This document shows positions 30,701-40,623 of a DNA stretch of 64,000 nucleotides, piece after piece (within the stretch, counting starts at the first letter, position 1; each line of letters starts with the position of its first letter). The stretch is from Nemertoderma westbladi (Eukaryota; Xenacoelomorpha; Nemertodermatida; Nemertodermatidae), in assembly GCA_032718475.1 (NCBI GenBank), contig JAUCBJ010008895.1:26735-90734 (forward strand). Direction: 5' to 3'. The notes below the pieces were generated by a model, which was not told where the DNA came from, searched no databases, and saw only the letters and a list, made by a program, of their open reading frames with translations. The position numbers were made by a program, and so were the translations under genes.

Positions 30701-33700
30701 CTGCTGGATAATGTTTCATTCTATAGTTGATAAGTGCAGCAGACTGCTGGAGAATGTTTCATTCTATAGTTGATAAGTACAGCAGACTGGCTGGATAATG
30801 TTTCATTCTATAGTCGGTAAGTATAGCAGACTGCTGGATAATGTTTCTTTCTATAGTTGATAAGTACAGCAGACTGGCTGGATAATGTTTCATTCTATAG
30901 TCGGTAAGTATAGCAGACTGCTGGATAATGTTTCATTCTATAGTTGATAAGTGCAGCAGACTGCTGGAGAATGTTTCATTCTATAGTTGATAAGTACAGC
31001 AGACTGGCTGGATAATGTTTCATTCTATAGTCGGTAAGTATAGCAGACTGCTGGATAATTTTTCATTCTATAGTCGGTAAGTATAGCAGACTGCTGGATA
31101 ATGTTTCATTCTATAGTTGATAAGTACAGCAGACTGGCTGGATAATGTTTCATTCTATAGTCGGTAAGTATAGCAGACTGCTGGATAATGTTTCATTCTA
31201 TAGTTGATAAGTGCAGCAGACTGCTGGAGAATGTTTCATTCTATAGTTGATAAGTACAGCAGACTGGCTGGATAATGTTTCATTCTATAGTCGGTAAGTA
31301 TAGCAGACTGCTGGATAATGTTTCATTCTATAGTTGATAAGTGCAGCAGACTGCTGGAGTATGTTTCATTCTATAGTTGATAAGTACAGCAGACTGGCTG
31401 GATAATGTTTCATTCTATAGTCGGTAAGTATAGCAGACTGCTGGATAATGTTTCATTCTATAGTTGATAAGTACAGAAGACTGCTGGATAATGTTTCATT
31501 CTATACTTGATAAGTGCAGCAGACTGCTGGAGAATGTTTCATTCTATAGTTGATAAGTACAGCAGACTGGCTGGATAATGTTTCATTCTATAGTCGGTAA
31601 GTATAGCAGACTGCTGGATAATGTTTCATTCTATAGTTGATAAGTGCAGCAGACTGCTGGAGAATGTTTCATTCTATAGTTGATAAGTACAGCAGACTGG
31701 CTGGATAATGTTTCATTCTATAGTCGGTAAGTATAGCAGACTGCTGGATAATGTTTCATTCTATAGTTGATAAGTGCAGCAGACTGCTGGAGAATGTTTC
31801 ATTCTATAGTTGCTAAGTACAGCAGACTGGCTGGATAATGTTTCATTCTATAGTCGGTAAGTATAGCAGACTGCTGGATAATGTTTCATTCTATAGTTGA
31901 TAAGTGCAGCAGACTGCTGGAGAATGTTTCATTCTATAGTTGATAAGTACAGCAGACTGGCTGGATAATGTTTCATTCTATAGTCGGTAAGTATAGCAGA
32001 CTGCTGGATAATGTTTCATTCTATAGTTGATAAGTGCAGCAGACTGCTGGAGAATGTTTCATTCTATAGTCGGTAAGTATAGCAGACTGCTGGATAATGT
32101 TTCATTCTATAGTTGATAAGTACAGAAGACTGCTGGAGAATGTTTCATTCTATAGTTGATAAGTGCAGCAGACTGCTGGAGAATGTTTCATTCTATAGTT
32201 GATAAGTACAGCAGACTGGCTGGATAATGTTTCATTCTATAGTCGGTAAGTATAGCAGACTGCTGGATAATGTTTCATTCTATAGTTGATAAGTGCAGCA
32301 GACTGCTGGAGAATGTTTCATTCTATAGTTGATAAGTACAGCAGACTGGCTGGATAATGTTTCATTCTATAGTCGGTAAGTATAGCAGACTGCTGGATAA
32401 TGTTTCATTCTATAGTTGATAAGTGCAGCAGACTGCTGGAGAATGTTTCATTCTATAGTTGATAAGTACAGCAGACTGGCTGGATAATGTTTCATTCTAT
32501 AGTCGGTAAGTATAGCAGACTGCTGGATAATTTTTCATTCTATAGTTGATAAGTACAGAAGACTGCTGAATAATGTTTCATTCTATACTTGATAAGTGCA
32601 GCAGACTGCTGGAGAATGTTTCATTCTATAGTTGATAAGTACAGCAGACTGGCTGGATAATGTTTCATTCTATAGTCGGTAAGTATAGCAGACTGCTGGA
32701 TAATGTTTCTTTCTATAGTTGATAAGTGCAGCAGACTGCTGGAGAATGTTTCATTCTATAGTTGATAAGTACAGCAGACTGGCTGGATAATGTTTCATTC
32801 TATAGTCGGTAAGTATAGCAGACTGCTGGATAATGTTTCATTCTATAGTTGATAAGTGCAGCAGACTGCTGGAGAATGTTTCATTCTATAGTTGATAAGT
32901 ACAGCAGACTGGCTGGATAATGTTTCATTCTATAGTCGGTAAGTATAGCAGACTGCTGGATAATGTTTCATTCTATAGTTGATAAGTGCAGCAGACTGCT
33001 GGAGAATGTTTCATTCTATAGTTGATAAGTACAGCAGACTGGCTGGATAATGTTTCATTCTATAGTCGGTAAGTATAGCAGACTGCTGGATAATGTTTCA
33101 TTCTATAGTTGATAAGTACAGAAGACTGCTGGAGAATGTTTCATTCTATAGTTGATAAGTACAGCAGATTGCTGGAGAATGTTTCATTCTATAGTTGATA
33201 AGTACAGCAGACTGCTGGAGAATGTTTCATTCTATAGTTGATAAGTACAGCAGACTGCTGGAGAATGTTTCATTCTATAGTTGATAAGTGCAGCAGATTG
33301 CTGGAGAATGTTTCATTCTATAGTTGATAAGTACAGCAGACTGCTGGAGAATGTTTCATTCTATAGTTGATAAGTACAGCAGACTGCTGCAGAATGTTTC
33401 ATTATATAGTTGATAAGTACTGTACAGCAGACTGCTGGAGAATGTTTCATTCTATAGTTGATAAGTGGCGCAGATTGCTGGAGAATGTTTCATTCTATAG
33501 TTGATAAGTACAGCAGACTGCTGGAGAATGTTTCATTCTATAGTTGATAAGTACAGCAGACTGCTGGAGAATGTTTCATTCTATAGTTGATAAGTGCAGC
33601 AGATTGCTGGAGAATGTTTCATTCTATAGTTGATAAGTACAGCAGACTGCTGGAGAATGTTTCATTCTATAGTTGATAAGTGCAGCAGACTGCTGGAGAA

Positions 33701-36700
33701 TGTTTCATTCTATAGTTGATAAGTACAGCAGACTGGCTGGATAATGTTTCATTCTATAGTCGGTAAGTATAGCAGACTGCTGGATAATGTTTCATTCTAT
33801 AGTTGATAAGTACAGCAGACTGGCTGGATAATGTTTCATTCTATAGTCGGTAAGTATAGCAGACTGCTGGATAATGTTTCATTCTATAGTTGATAAGTGC
33901 AGCAGACTGCTGGAGAATGTTTCATTCTATAGTTGATAAGTACAGCAGACTGGCTGGATAATGTTTCATTCTATAGTCGGTAAGTATAGCAGACTGCTGG
34001 ATAATGTTTCATTCTATAGTTGATAAGTGCAGCAGACTGCTGGAGAATGTTTCATTCTATAGTTGATAAGTACATCAGACTGGCTGGATAATGTTTCATT
34101 CTATAGTCGGTAAGTATAGCAGACTGCTGGATAATGTTTCATTCTATAGTTGATAAGTACAGAAGACTGCTGGATAATGTTTCATTCTATACTTGATAAG
34201 TGCAGCAGACTGCTGGAGAATGTTTCATTCTATAGTTGATAAGTACAGCAGACTGGCTGGATAATGTTTCATTCTATAGTCGGTAAGTATAGCAGACTGC
34301 TGGATAATGTTTCATTCTATAGTTGATAAATGCAGCAGACTGCTGGAGAATGTTTCATTCTATAGTTGATAAGTACAGCAGACTGGCTGGATAATGTTTC
34401 ATTCTATAGTCGGTAAGTATAGCAGACTGCTGGATAATGTTTCATTCTATAGTTGATAAGTGCAGCAGACTGCTGGAGAATGTTTCATTCTATAGTTGAT
34501 AAGTACAGCAGACTGGCTGGATAATGTTTCATTCTATAGTCGGTAAGTATAGCAGACTGCTGGATAATGTTTCATTCTATAGTTGATAAGTGCAGCAGAC
34601 TGCTGGAGAATGTTTCATTCTATAGTTGATAAGTACAGCAGACTGGCTGGATAATGTTTCATTCTATAGTCGGTAAGTATAGCAGACTGCTGGATAATGT
34701 TTCATTCTATAGTTGATAAGTGCAGCAGACTGCTGGAGAATGTTTCATTCTATAGTTGATAAGTACAGCAGACTGGCTGGATAATGTATCATTCTATAGT
34801 CGGTAAGTATAGCAGACTGCTGGATAATGTTTCATTCTATAGTTGATAAGTGCAGCAGACTGCTGGAGAATGTTTCATTCTATAGTTGATAAGTACAGCA
34901 GACTGGCTGGATAATGTTTCATTCTATAATCGGTAAGTATAGCAGACTGCTGGATAATGTTTCATTCTATAGTTGATAAGTGCAGCAGACTGCTGGAGAA
35001 TGTTTCATTCTATAGTTGATAAGTACAGCAGACTGGCTGGATAATGTTTCATTCTATAGTCGGTAAGTATAGCAGACTGCTGGATAATGTTTCATTCTAT
35101 AGTTGATAAGTACAGAAGACTGCTGGAGAATGTTTCATTCTATAGTTGATAAGTGCATCAGACTGCTGGAGAATGTTTCATTCTATAGTTGATAAGTACA
35201 GCAGACTGGCTGGATAATGTTTCATTCTATAGTCGGTAAGTATAGCAGACTGCTGGATAATGTTTCATTCTATAGTTGATAAGTGCAGCAGACTGCTGGA
35301 GAATGTTTCATTCTATAGTTGATAAGTACAGCAGACTGGCTGGATAATGTTTCATTCTATAGTCGGTAAGTATAGCAGACTGCTGGATAATGTTTCATTC
35401 TATAGTTGATAAGTGCAGCAGACTGCTGGAGAATGTTTCATTCTATAGTTGATAAGTACAGCAGACTGGCTGGATAATGTTTCATTCTATAGTTGATAAG
35501 TGCAGCAGACTGCTGGAGAATGTTTCATTCTATAGTTGATAAGTACAGCAGACTGGCTGGATAATGTTTCATTCTATAGTCGGTAAGTATAGCAGACTGC
35601 TGGATAATGTTTCATTCTATAGTTGATAAGTGCAGCAGACTGCTGGAGAATGTTTCATTCTATAGTTGATAAGTACAGCAGACTGGCTGGATAATGTTTC
35701 ATTCTATAGTCGGTAAGTATAGCAGACTGCTGGATAATGTTTCATTCTATAGTTGATAAGTACAGAAGACTGCTGGATAATGTTTCATTCTATACTTGAT
35801 AAGTGCAGCAGACTGCTGGAGAATGTTTCATTCTATAGTTGATAAGTACAGCAGACTGGCTGGATAATGTTTCATTCTATAGTCGGTAAGTATAGCAGAC
35901 TGCTGGATAATGTTTCATTCTATAGTTGATAAATGCAGCAGACTGCTGGAGAATGTTTCATTCTATAGTTGATAAGTACAGCAGACTGGCTGGATAATGT
36001 TTCATTCTATAGTCGGTAAGTATAGCAGACTGCTGGATAATGTTTCATTCTATAGTTGATAAGTACAGAAGACTGCTGGAGAATGTTTCATTCTATAGTT
36101 GATAAGTACAGCAGATTGCTGGAGAATGTTTCATTCTATAGTTGATAAGTACAGCAGACTGCTGGAGAATGTTTCATTCTATAGTTGATAAGTACAGCAG
36201 ACTGCTGGAGAATGTTTCATTCTATAGTTGATAAGTGCAGCAGATTGCTGGAGAATGTTTCATTCTATAGTTGATAAGTACAGCAGACTGCTGGAGAATG
36301 TTTCATTCTATAGTTGATAAGTACAGCAGACTGCTGCAGAATGTTTCATTATATAGTTGATAAGTACTGTACAGCAGACTGCTGGAGAATGTTTCATTCT
36401 ATAGTTGATAAGTGGCGCAGATTGCTGGAGAATGTTTCATTCTATAGTTGATAAGTACAGCAGACTGCTGGAGAATGTTTCATTCTATAGTTGATAAGTA
36501 CAGCAGACTGGCTGGATAACGTTTCATTCTATAGTCGGTAAGTATAGCAGACTGCTGGATAATGTTTCATTCTATAGTTGATAAGTACAGCAGACTGGCT
36601 GGATAATGTTTCATTCTATAGTCGGTAAGTATAGCAGACTGCTGGATAATGTTTCATTCTATAGTTGATAAGTGCAGCAGACTGCTGGAGAATGTTTCAT

Positions 36701-39700
36701 TCTATAGTTGATAAGTACAGCAGACTGGCTGGATAATGTTTCATTCTATAGTCGGTAAGTATAGCAGACTGCTGGATAATGTTTCATTCTATAGTTGATA
36801 AATGCAGCAGACTGCTGGAGAATGTTTCATTCTATAGTTGATAAGTACAGCAGACTGGCTGGATAATGTTTCATTCTATAGTCGGTAAGTATAGCAGACT
36901 GCTGGATAATGTTTCATTCTATAGTTGATAAGTGCAGCAGACTGCTGGAGAATGTTTCATTCTATAGTTGATAAGTACAGCAGACTGGCTGGATAATGTT
37001 TCATTCTATAGTCGGTAAGTATAGCAGACTGCTGGATAATGTTTCATTCTATAGTTGATAAGTGCAGCAGACTGCTGGAGAATGTTTCATTCTATAGTTG
37101 ATAAGTACAGCAGACTGGCTGGATAATGTTTCATTCTATAGTCGGTAAGTATAGCAGACTGCTGGATAATGTTTCATTCTATAGTTGATAAGTGCAGCAG
37201 ACTGCTGGAGAATGTTTCATTCTATAGTTGATAAGTACAGCAGACTGGCTGGATAATGTTTCATTCTATAGTCGGTAAGTATAGCAGACTGCTGGATAAT
37301 GTTTCATTCTATAGTTGATAAGTGCAGCAGACTGCTGGAGAATGTTTCATTCTATAGTTGATAAGTACAGCAGACTGGCTGTATAATGTTTCATTCTATA
37401 GTCGGTAAGTATAGCAGACTGCTGGATAATGTTTCATTCTATAGTTGATAAGTACAGAAGACTGCTGGATAATGTTTCATTCTATACTTGATAAGTGCAG
37501 CAGACTGCTGGAGAATGTTTCATTCTATAGTTGATAAGTACAGCAGACTGGCTGGATAATGTTTCATTCTATAGTCGGTAACTATAGCAGACTGCTGGAT
37601 AATGTTTCTTTCTATAGTTGATAAGTGCAGCAGACTGCTGGAGAATGTTTCATTCTATAGTTGATAAGTACAGCAGACTGGCTGGATAATGTTTCATTCT
37701 ATAATCGGTAAGTATAGCAGACTGCTGGAGAATGTTTCATTCTATAGTTGATAAGTGCAGCAGACTGCTGGAGAATGTTTCATTCTATAGTTGATAAGTA
37801 CAGCAGACTGGCAGGATAATGTTTCATTCTATAGTCGGTAAGTATAGCAGACTGCTGGATAATGTTTCATTCTATAGTTGATAAGTACAGCAGACTGCTG
37901 GAGAATGTTTCATTCTATAGTTGATAAGTGCAGCAGATTGCTGGAGAATGTTTCATTCTATAGTTGATAAGTACAGCAGAATGCTGGAGAATGTTTCATT
38001 CTATAATTGATAAGTACAGCAGACTGCTGGAGAATGTTTCATTATATAGTTGATAAGTACTGTACAGCAGACTGCTGGAGAATGTTTCATTCTATAGTTG
38101 ATAAGTGCCGCAGATTGCTGGAGAATATTTCATTCTATAGTTGATAAGTACAGCAGACTGCTGGAGAATGTTTCATTCTATAGTTAATAAGTACAGCAGA
38201 CTGCTGGAGAATGTTTCATTCTATAGTTGATAAGTGCAGCAGATTGCTGGAGAATGTTTCATTCTATAGTTGATAAGTACAGCAGACTGCTGGAGAATGT
38301 TTCATTCTATAGTTGATAAGTGCAGCAGACTGCTGGAGAATGTTTCATTCTATAGTTGATAAGTACAGCAGACTGGCTGGATAATGTTTCATTCTATAGT
38401 CGGTAAGTATAGCAGACTGCTGGATAATGTTTCATTCTATAGTTGATAAGTACAGCAGACTGCTGGAGAATGTTTCATTCTATAGTTGATAAGTACAGCA
38501 GACTGGCTGGATAATGTTTCATTCTATAGTCGGTAAGTATAGCAGACTGCTGGATAATGTTTCATTCTATAGTTGATAAGTACAGCAGACTGCTGGAGAA
38601 TGTTTCATTCTATAGTTGATAAGTACAGCAGACTGGCTGGATAATGTTTCATTCTATAGTCGGTAAGTATAGCAGACTGCTGGATAATGTTTCATTCTAT
38701 AGTTGATAAGTACAGCAGACTGCTGGAGAATGTTAAAGAATGTTTAACAACTCAATCGCAAATAGAGCGAAACAAATTATTTGCCACCAGCGAGGATTGA
38801 GCCGTGTCTGCCGATACACAGGCTAAGGCTAAGTTATAGAGTATTTATTGGAAGATTCGGGTTCGATCCCAACATGTGGTGAATTATTTTTTTCGCACCA
38901 GTTGTTGATCATCCAACATTTGTTGAGATGACTTAATAATTAATTTATATAAAGTTATATTTATTATTTTAATATTTCTATCAAACAATAACTCAAATAC
39001 ACTACACAATTAAACATTAAATTTTTATTTTAAAACAATATATTTATTGTTTCATTAACTTATAACGTACACAAACATTACACAACTTTGTGTTTCGCAG
39101 GTCGTTTGGAATATTTAAACACGTTAAACAGAAGTTTACAAGATCTAGTTGAGTTTCAGTTGACCATGATTGAATATGGGTTAGGTAATGATAGTCCTCT
39201 AGAAGGAATCAGTTTGGGCAAAATGACCACAGCTTATCGCCAGCAATACGATCTCATAATTAATTCATCACCGTGTTTATCACCTACAGGTAATTTATTA
39301 ATCATTTATTTGAATTTATTTATATAAAACATGAAAGGCAATAACTTTAGAATCTTATAGTGCAGCCACAGGGTCAGAAACAAATTTGCATTCTTTAATT
39401 CCGCTAAAAATTATTTCAATATTTAGGTTAAATGCAAAAGATGAAGGTATTCGAACTCTCCAACATGTCCAATGAAAAATACAACATTCAGTCATTTTGT
39501 ACCTAAATATGGCGAATAAGGTGTATCCAATCGAATTGTTAAATTACCAAGCTTTTTATGAATATTATACCAGCATAGCACGTAGGTTTACCAAAGATTC
39601 AATGTACATTTCTACAGAAAGTGGGGCCTTCGCGCAGCACATTTGATCCGATTTGTTATGTCAATTTACCCATCGATATCGGCAGACTGGGTAATTAAAC

Positions 39701-40516
39701 CCTCATATATGTGCAGAGAGGATTATAAACATTAGTACCAAATGGCAGAAGGTTGTCTAGCAGCTAACTGATGAGCTGCACACGGACCAGTGTCAACTCA
39801 AAGACGCAGACTGCGTTAAAGTACATATTGGTTACAATAATTCACCAGACCAGCTTTCAAACACACAAAGTTAAAACTACAACAAAATACAATAATATAA
39901 TGGTCTAACAACAACAAAATCATTAATTTTAATTTAATGACCCACCCTCATAACACTGCCAGCTTGCAACGTCCTACATTGTAACTCATACTACGTGGCT
40001 CGCCCCACAAATGGTTACATTCACAAGATACACATGCATTCATACACACGCCTCTATCCACATAGAAACTAAAATGTTCCTATTTATAGGTTTTGGTGTA
40101 TTTGCACGTTTGTTAAAATTATCCAAATTGTTCATTATTATAATCATAAATAATATTGTCCCGTTGCAGCTTTCTTCGAATGGTTCCGTTTAAAGATGTC
40201 GGAATGCATCGAGCGAGACGAGGCGACGGCGAACCTGTACCTGGTCGTCGACCCGTCGACCGTGACGAACCTCCGGGCCATAGAGACGGCAACCCGTCAG
40301 CTCGCGGGGGCGCTGTCCGCTGATATAGTCGGCTGCAGTCCGGATGTATCATCGGTGCTCGCGAGTCTGGTGGTACCCCGGAGCGAGAGGGTTCGGGTGC
40401 TGTCTGGGGGCGACAGACGCACCGACTCGCGGAGGCCCCCGGAGAAAAAACAACAGAGACGCCGTCTAGCGGTCGCAAATGGAACTACTAAACGGGATCC
40501 CCTAGCAGATATATAA
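1..40516 (+). CDS. Large unrecognised multi-exon protein gene, 3' part (gene A); coding join 1-786, 1346-1606, 1956-2548, 3261-3412, 39101-39289, 40170-40516
   Basis: Six exons join in one continuous frame of 775 codons plus a TAA stop, entering from beyond the left edge. Every junction is GT-AG and phases agree (0, 0, 2, 1, 1), so the model is well supported without homology. The protein has no obvious signal peptide or membrane segment. It is acidic and helix-rich with a basic patch near residue 200 (KPPKGKGKK), and its C-terminal 110 residues are GC-rich and rich in Arg. I do not recognise the family with certainty; the general look (large cytoplasmic helical protein) is compatible with CCDC162-like proteins, but that is a weak guess. 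The remarkable part is intron 4 (3413-39100, 35.7 kb), almost wholly composed of tandem copies of the upstream exon-intron boundary. Confidence 0.75.
787..1345 (+). other. Gene A intron 1
   Basis: AT-rich intron of 559 bp with donor gtttgt and acceptor catttaag. I see no gene, RNA or repeat of note in it. Confidence 0.6.
1346..1606 (+). CDS. Gene A exon 2
   Basis: This exon has 87 codons, with both phases 0. It begins VWSQYVLNLT and ends DHDFFPK before donor AAG|gtttga. GC content is clearly higher than in the flanking introns. An in-frame ATG at 1379 is internal. Confidence 0.72.
1607..1955 (+). other. Gene A intron 2, containing a SINE-like remnant
   Basis: Intron of 349 bp, donor gtttga, acceptor aattatag. 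It holds the SINE-like segment described separately at 1865-1925; the rest is AT-rich without visible structure. Confidence 0.55.
1865..1925 (-). mobile_element. tRNA-derived SINE remnant
   Basis: On the minus strand the segment carries CCAGTTCGATCCCACC, a match to the RNA polymerase III box B consensus GGTTCGANNCC apart from its first G. No cloverleaf or box A can be drawn, so this looks like the 3' end of a tRNA-derived SINE inserted antisense in the intron. A chance box B is possible. Confidence 0.3.
1956..2548 (+). CDS. Gene A exon 3
   Basis: Acceptor attatag|GTTCTAG, then 197 codons plus 2 nt. The open frame runs 40 nt past the donor CTCAG|gtacac to a TAA at 2586-2588. Splicing at 2548 is preferred because AG plus the A of the next exon makes an Arg codon and the frame then stays open through three more exons. 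A beta-rich stretch is seen around SHWSLLEV and ALELEFTRL. I do not recognise the domain. Confidence 0.72.
2549..3260 (+). other. Gene A intron 3, with homopolymer G tract
   Basis: AT-rich intron of 712 bp, donor gtacac, acceptor cccattcag preceded by a TTA/TTT-rich stretch (3180-3250). The only notable element is the G tract at 2839-2860. Confidence 0.6.
2839..2860 (+). repeat. (G)22 homopolymer
   Basis: Twenty-two consecutive G on the coding strand inside an intron of gene A. Such a tract can form quadruplexes in DNA or RNA and is unstable in length; the exact length may also be an assembly estimate. Confidence 0.9.
3261..3412 (+). CDS. Gene A exon 4, source of the satellite unit
   Basis: Acceptor cccattcag|ATTCGC and donor ATAGTCG|gtaagtat. 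The exon completes an Arg codon, reads 50 codons and ends with one base (phase 1) that pairs with GT of the next exon to give Gly. The last 37 nt (3376-3412), encoding the end of the segment ADCWRMFHSIV, together with the first six intron bases are the founding copy of the 35-kb array that follows. Read-through past the donor gives 13 further codons and then a TAG. Confidence 0.75.
3376..38734 (+). repeat. About 35.4-kb tandem array of a 43/44-bp exon-intron boundary unit
   Basis: Roughly 800 head-to-tail units fill intron 4 of gene A in sense orientation. The founder is 3376-3418: 37 nt of exon 4 plus GTAAGT. A 44-bp form has an extra G in the CTGGCTGG segment. Boundary variants include TCG|GTAAGTAT, TCG|GTAAGTAG, TTGATAAGTAC, TTGATAAGTGC, TTTAATAAGTAC, TTGAAAAGT and TTGTTAAGT. 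Only the GTAAGT forms keep a usable donor. Higher-order periods are visible: a 130-bp trimer (43+44+43) from about 31 kb to the right end, about 1.0 kb, a 2,207-bp duplication (26.4-28.6 kb against 28.6-30.8 kb, sharing private variants), and about 4.46 kb (10.4 against 14.9 kb). The array starts inside the exon and ends abruptly at 38734. Confidence 0.97.
38735..39100 (+). other. Right flank of the array and 3' end of gene A intron 4
   Basis: Unique sequence between array and acceptor. It contains the tRNA-like inverted pair at 38785-38885, then AT-rich DNA and the acceptor gtgtttcgcag. The last unit is cut off after GAGAATGTT, and the next bases repeat AAAGAATGTT, suggesting a breakpoint with short homology. 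Confidence 0.6.
38785..38885. mobile_element. tRNA-derived box B-like pair in inverted orientation
   Basis: On the plus strand GGGTTCGATCCC matches a polymerase III box B. About 70 bp to its left the minus strand reads GGCTCAATCCTCGC, a related T-arm-like sequence followed by TGGTGG, which resembles TGTGGTG after the right copy. This suggests two SINE ends in opposed orientation or one composite SINE beside the array. No full tRNA fold is evident. Confidence 0.35.
39101..39289 (+). CDS. Gene A exon 5
   Basis: Acceptor tttcgcag|GTCG, 63 codons, donor ACAG|gtaatt, phase 1 at both ends. It starts RLEYLNTLNRSLQDLVEFQ, a strongly amphipathic helix. The frame matches exon 4 only if the very first donor (3413) is used and the whole array is removed. 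Confidence 0.75.
39290..40169 (+). other. Gene A intron 5
   Basis: Intron of 880 bp, AT-rich, donor gtaatt, acceptor cccgttgcag. The short open frame starting near 40011 runs across the acceptor and is not supported. I see nothing else in it. Confidence 0.55.
40170..40516 (+). CDS. Gene A terminal exon 6
   Basis: The acceptor is followed by CT completing an Ala codon, then FFEWFRLKMSECIERDE and on to TAA at 40514-40516. The exon is much richer in GC and Arg/Ser than its neighbours, with a basic tail (EKKQQRRRLAV). An in-frame ATG at 40196 is internal because the eight codons before it are open to the splice site. Confidence 0.72.
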
Positions 40517-40617
40517 ATTAACTTATAACTTAGTAGGTCCTACTGTAGTTCAAAATATAATGTACAGCTAGCGTCCCCCTTTATTTAATCTGATTGAAAA
40601 CCTGTTGAAATACGGTA

Positions 40618-40623
40618 AATAAA
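40618..40623 (+). terminator. Poly(A) signal of gene A
   Basis: AATAAA, 101 bp after the stop codon of gene A, in AT-rich sequence. Confidence 0.5.

Noticed and set aside
3376-38734. CRISPR-like array
   Set aside because: Units are head-to-tail without unique spacers, in an intron of a eukaryotic gene, and derive from the adjacent exon boundary.
3376-38734. Ordinary centromeric or pericentromeric satellite
   Set aside because: The unit matches the adjacent exon and donor exactly and the array is confined between two in-frame exons of one gene; a chance satellite insertion does not explain this.
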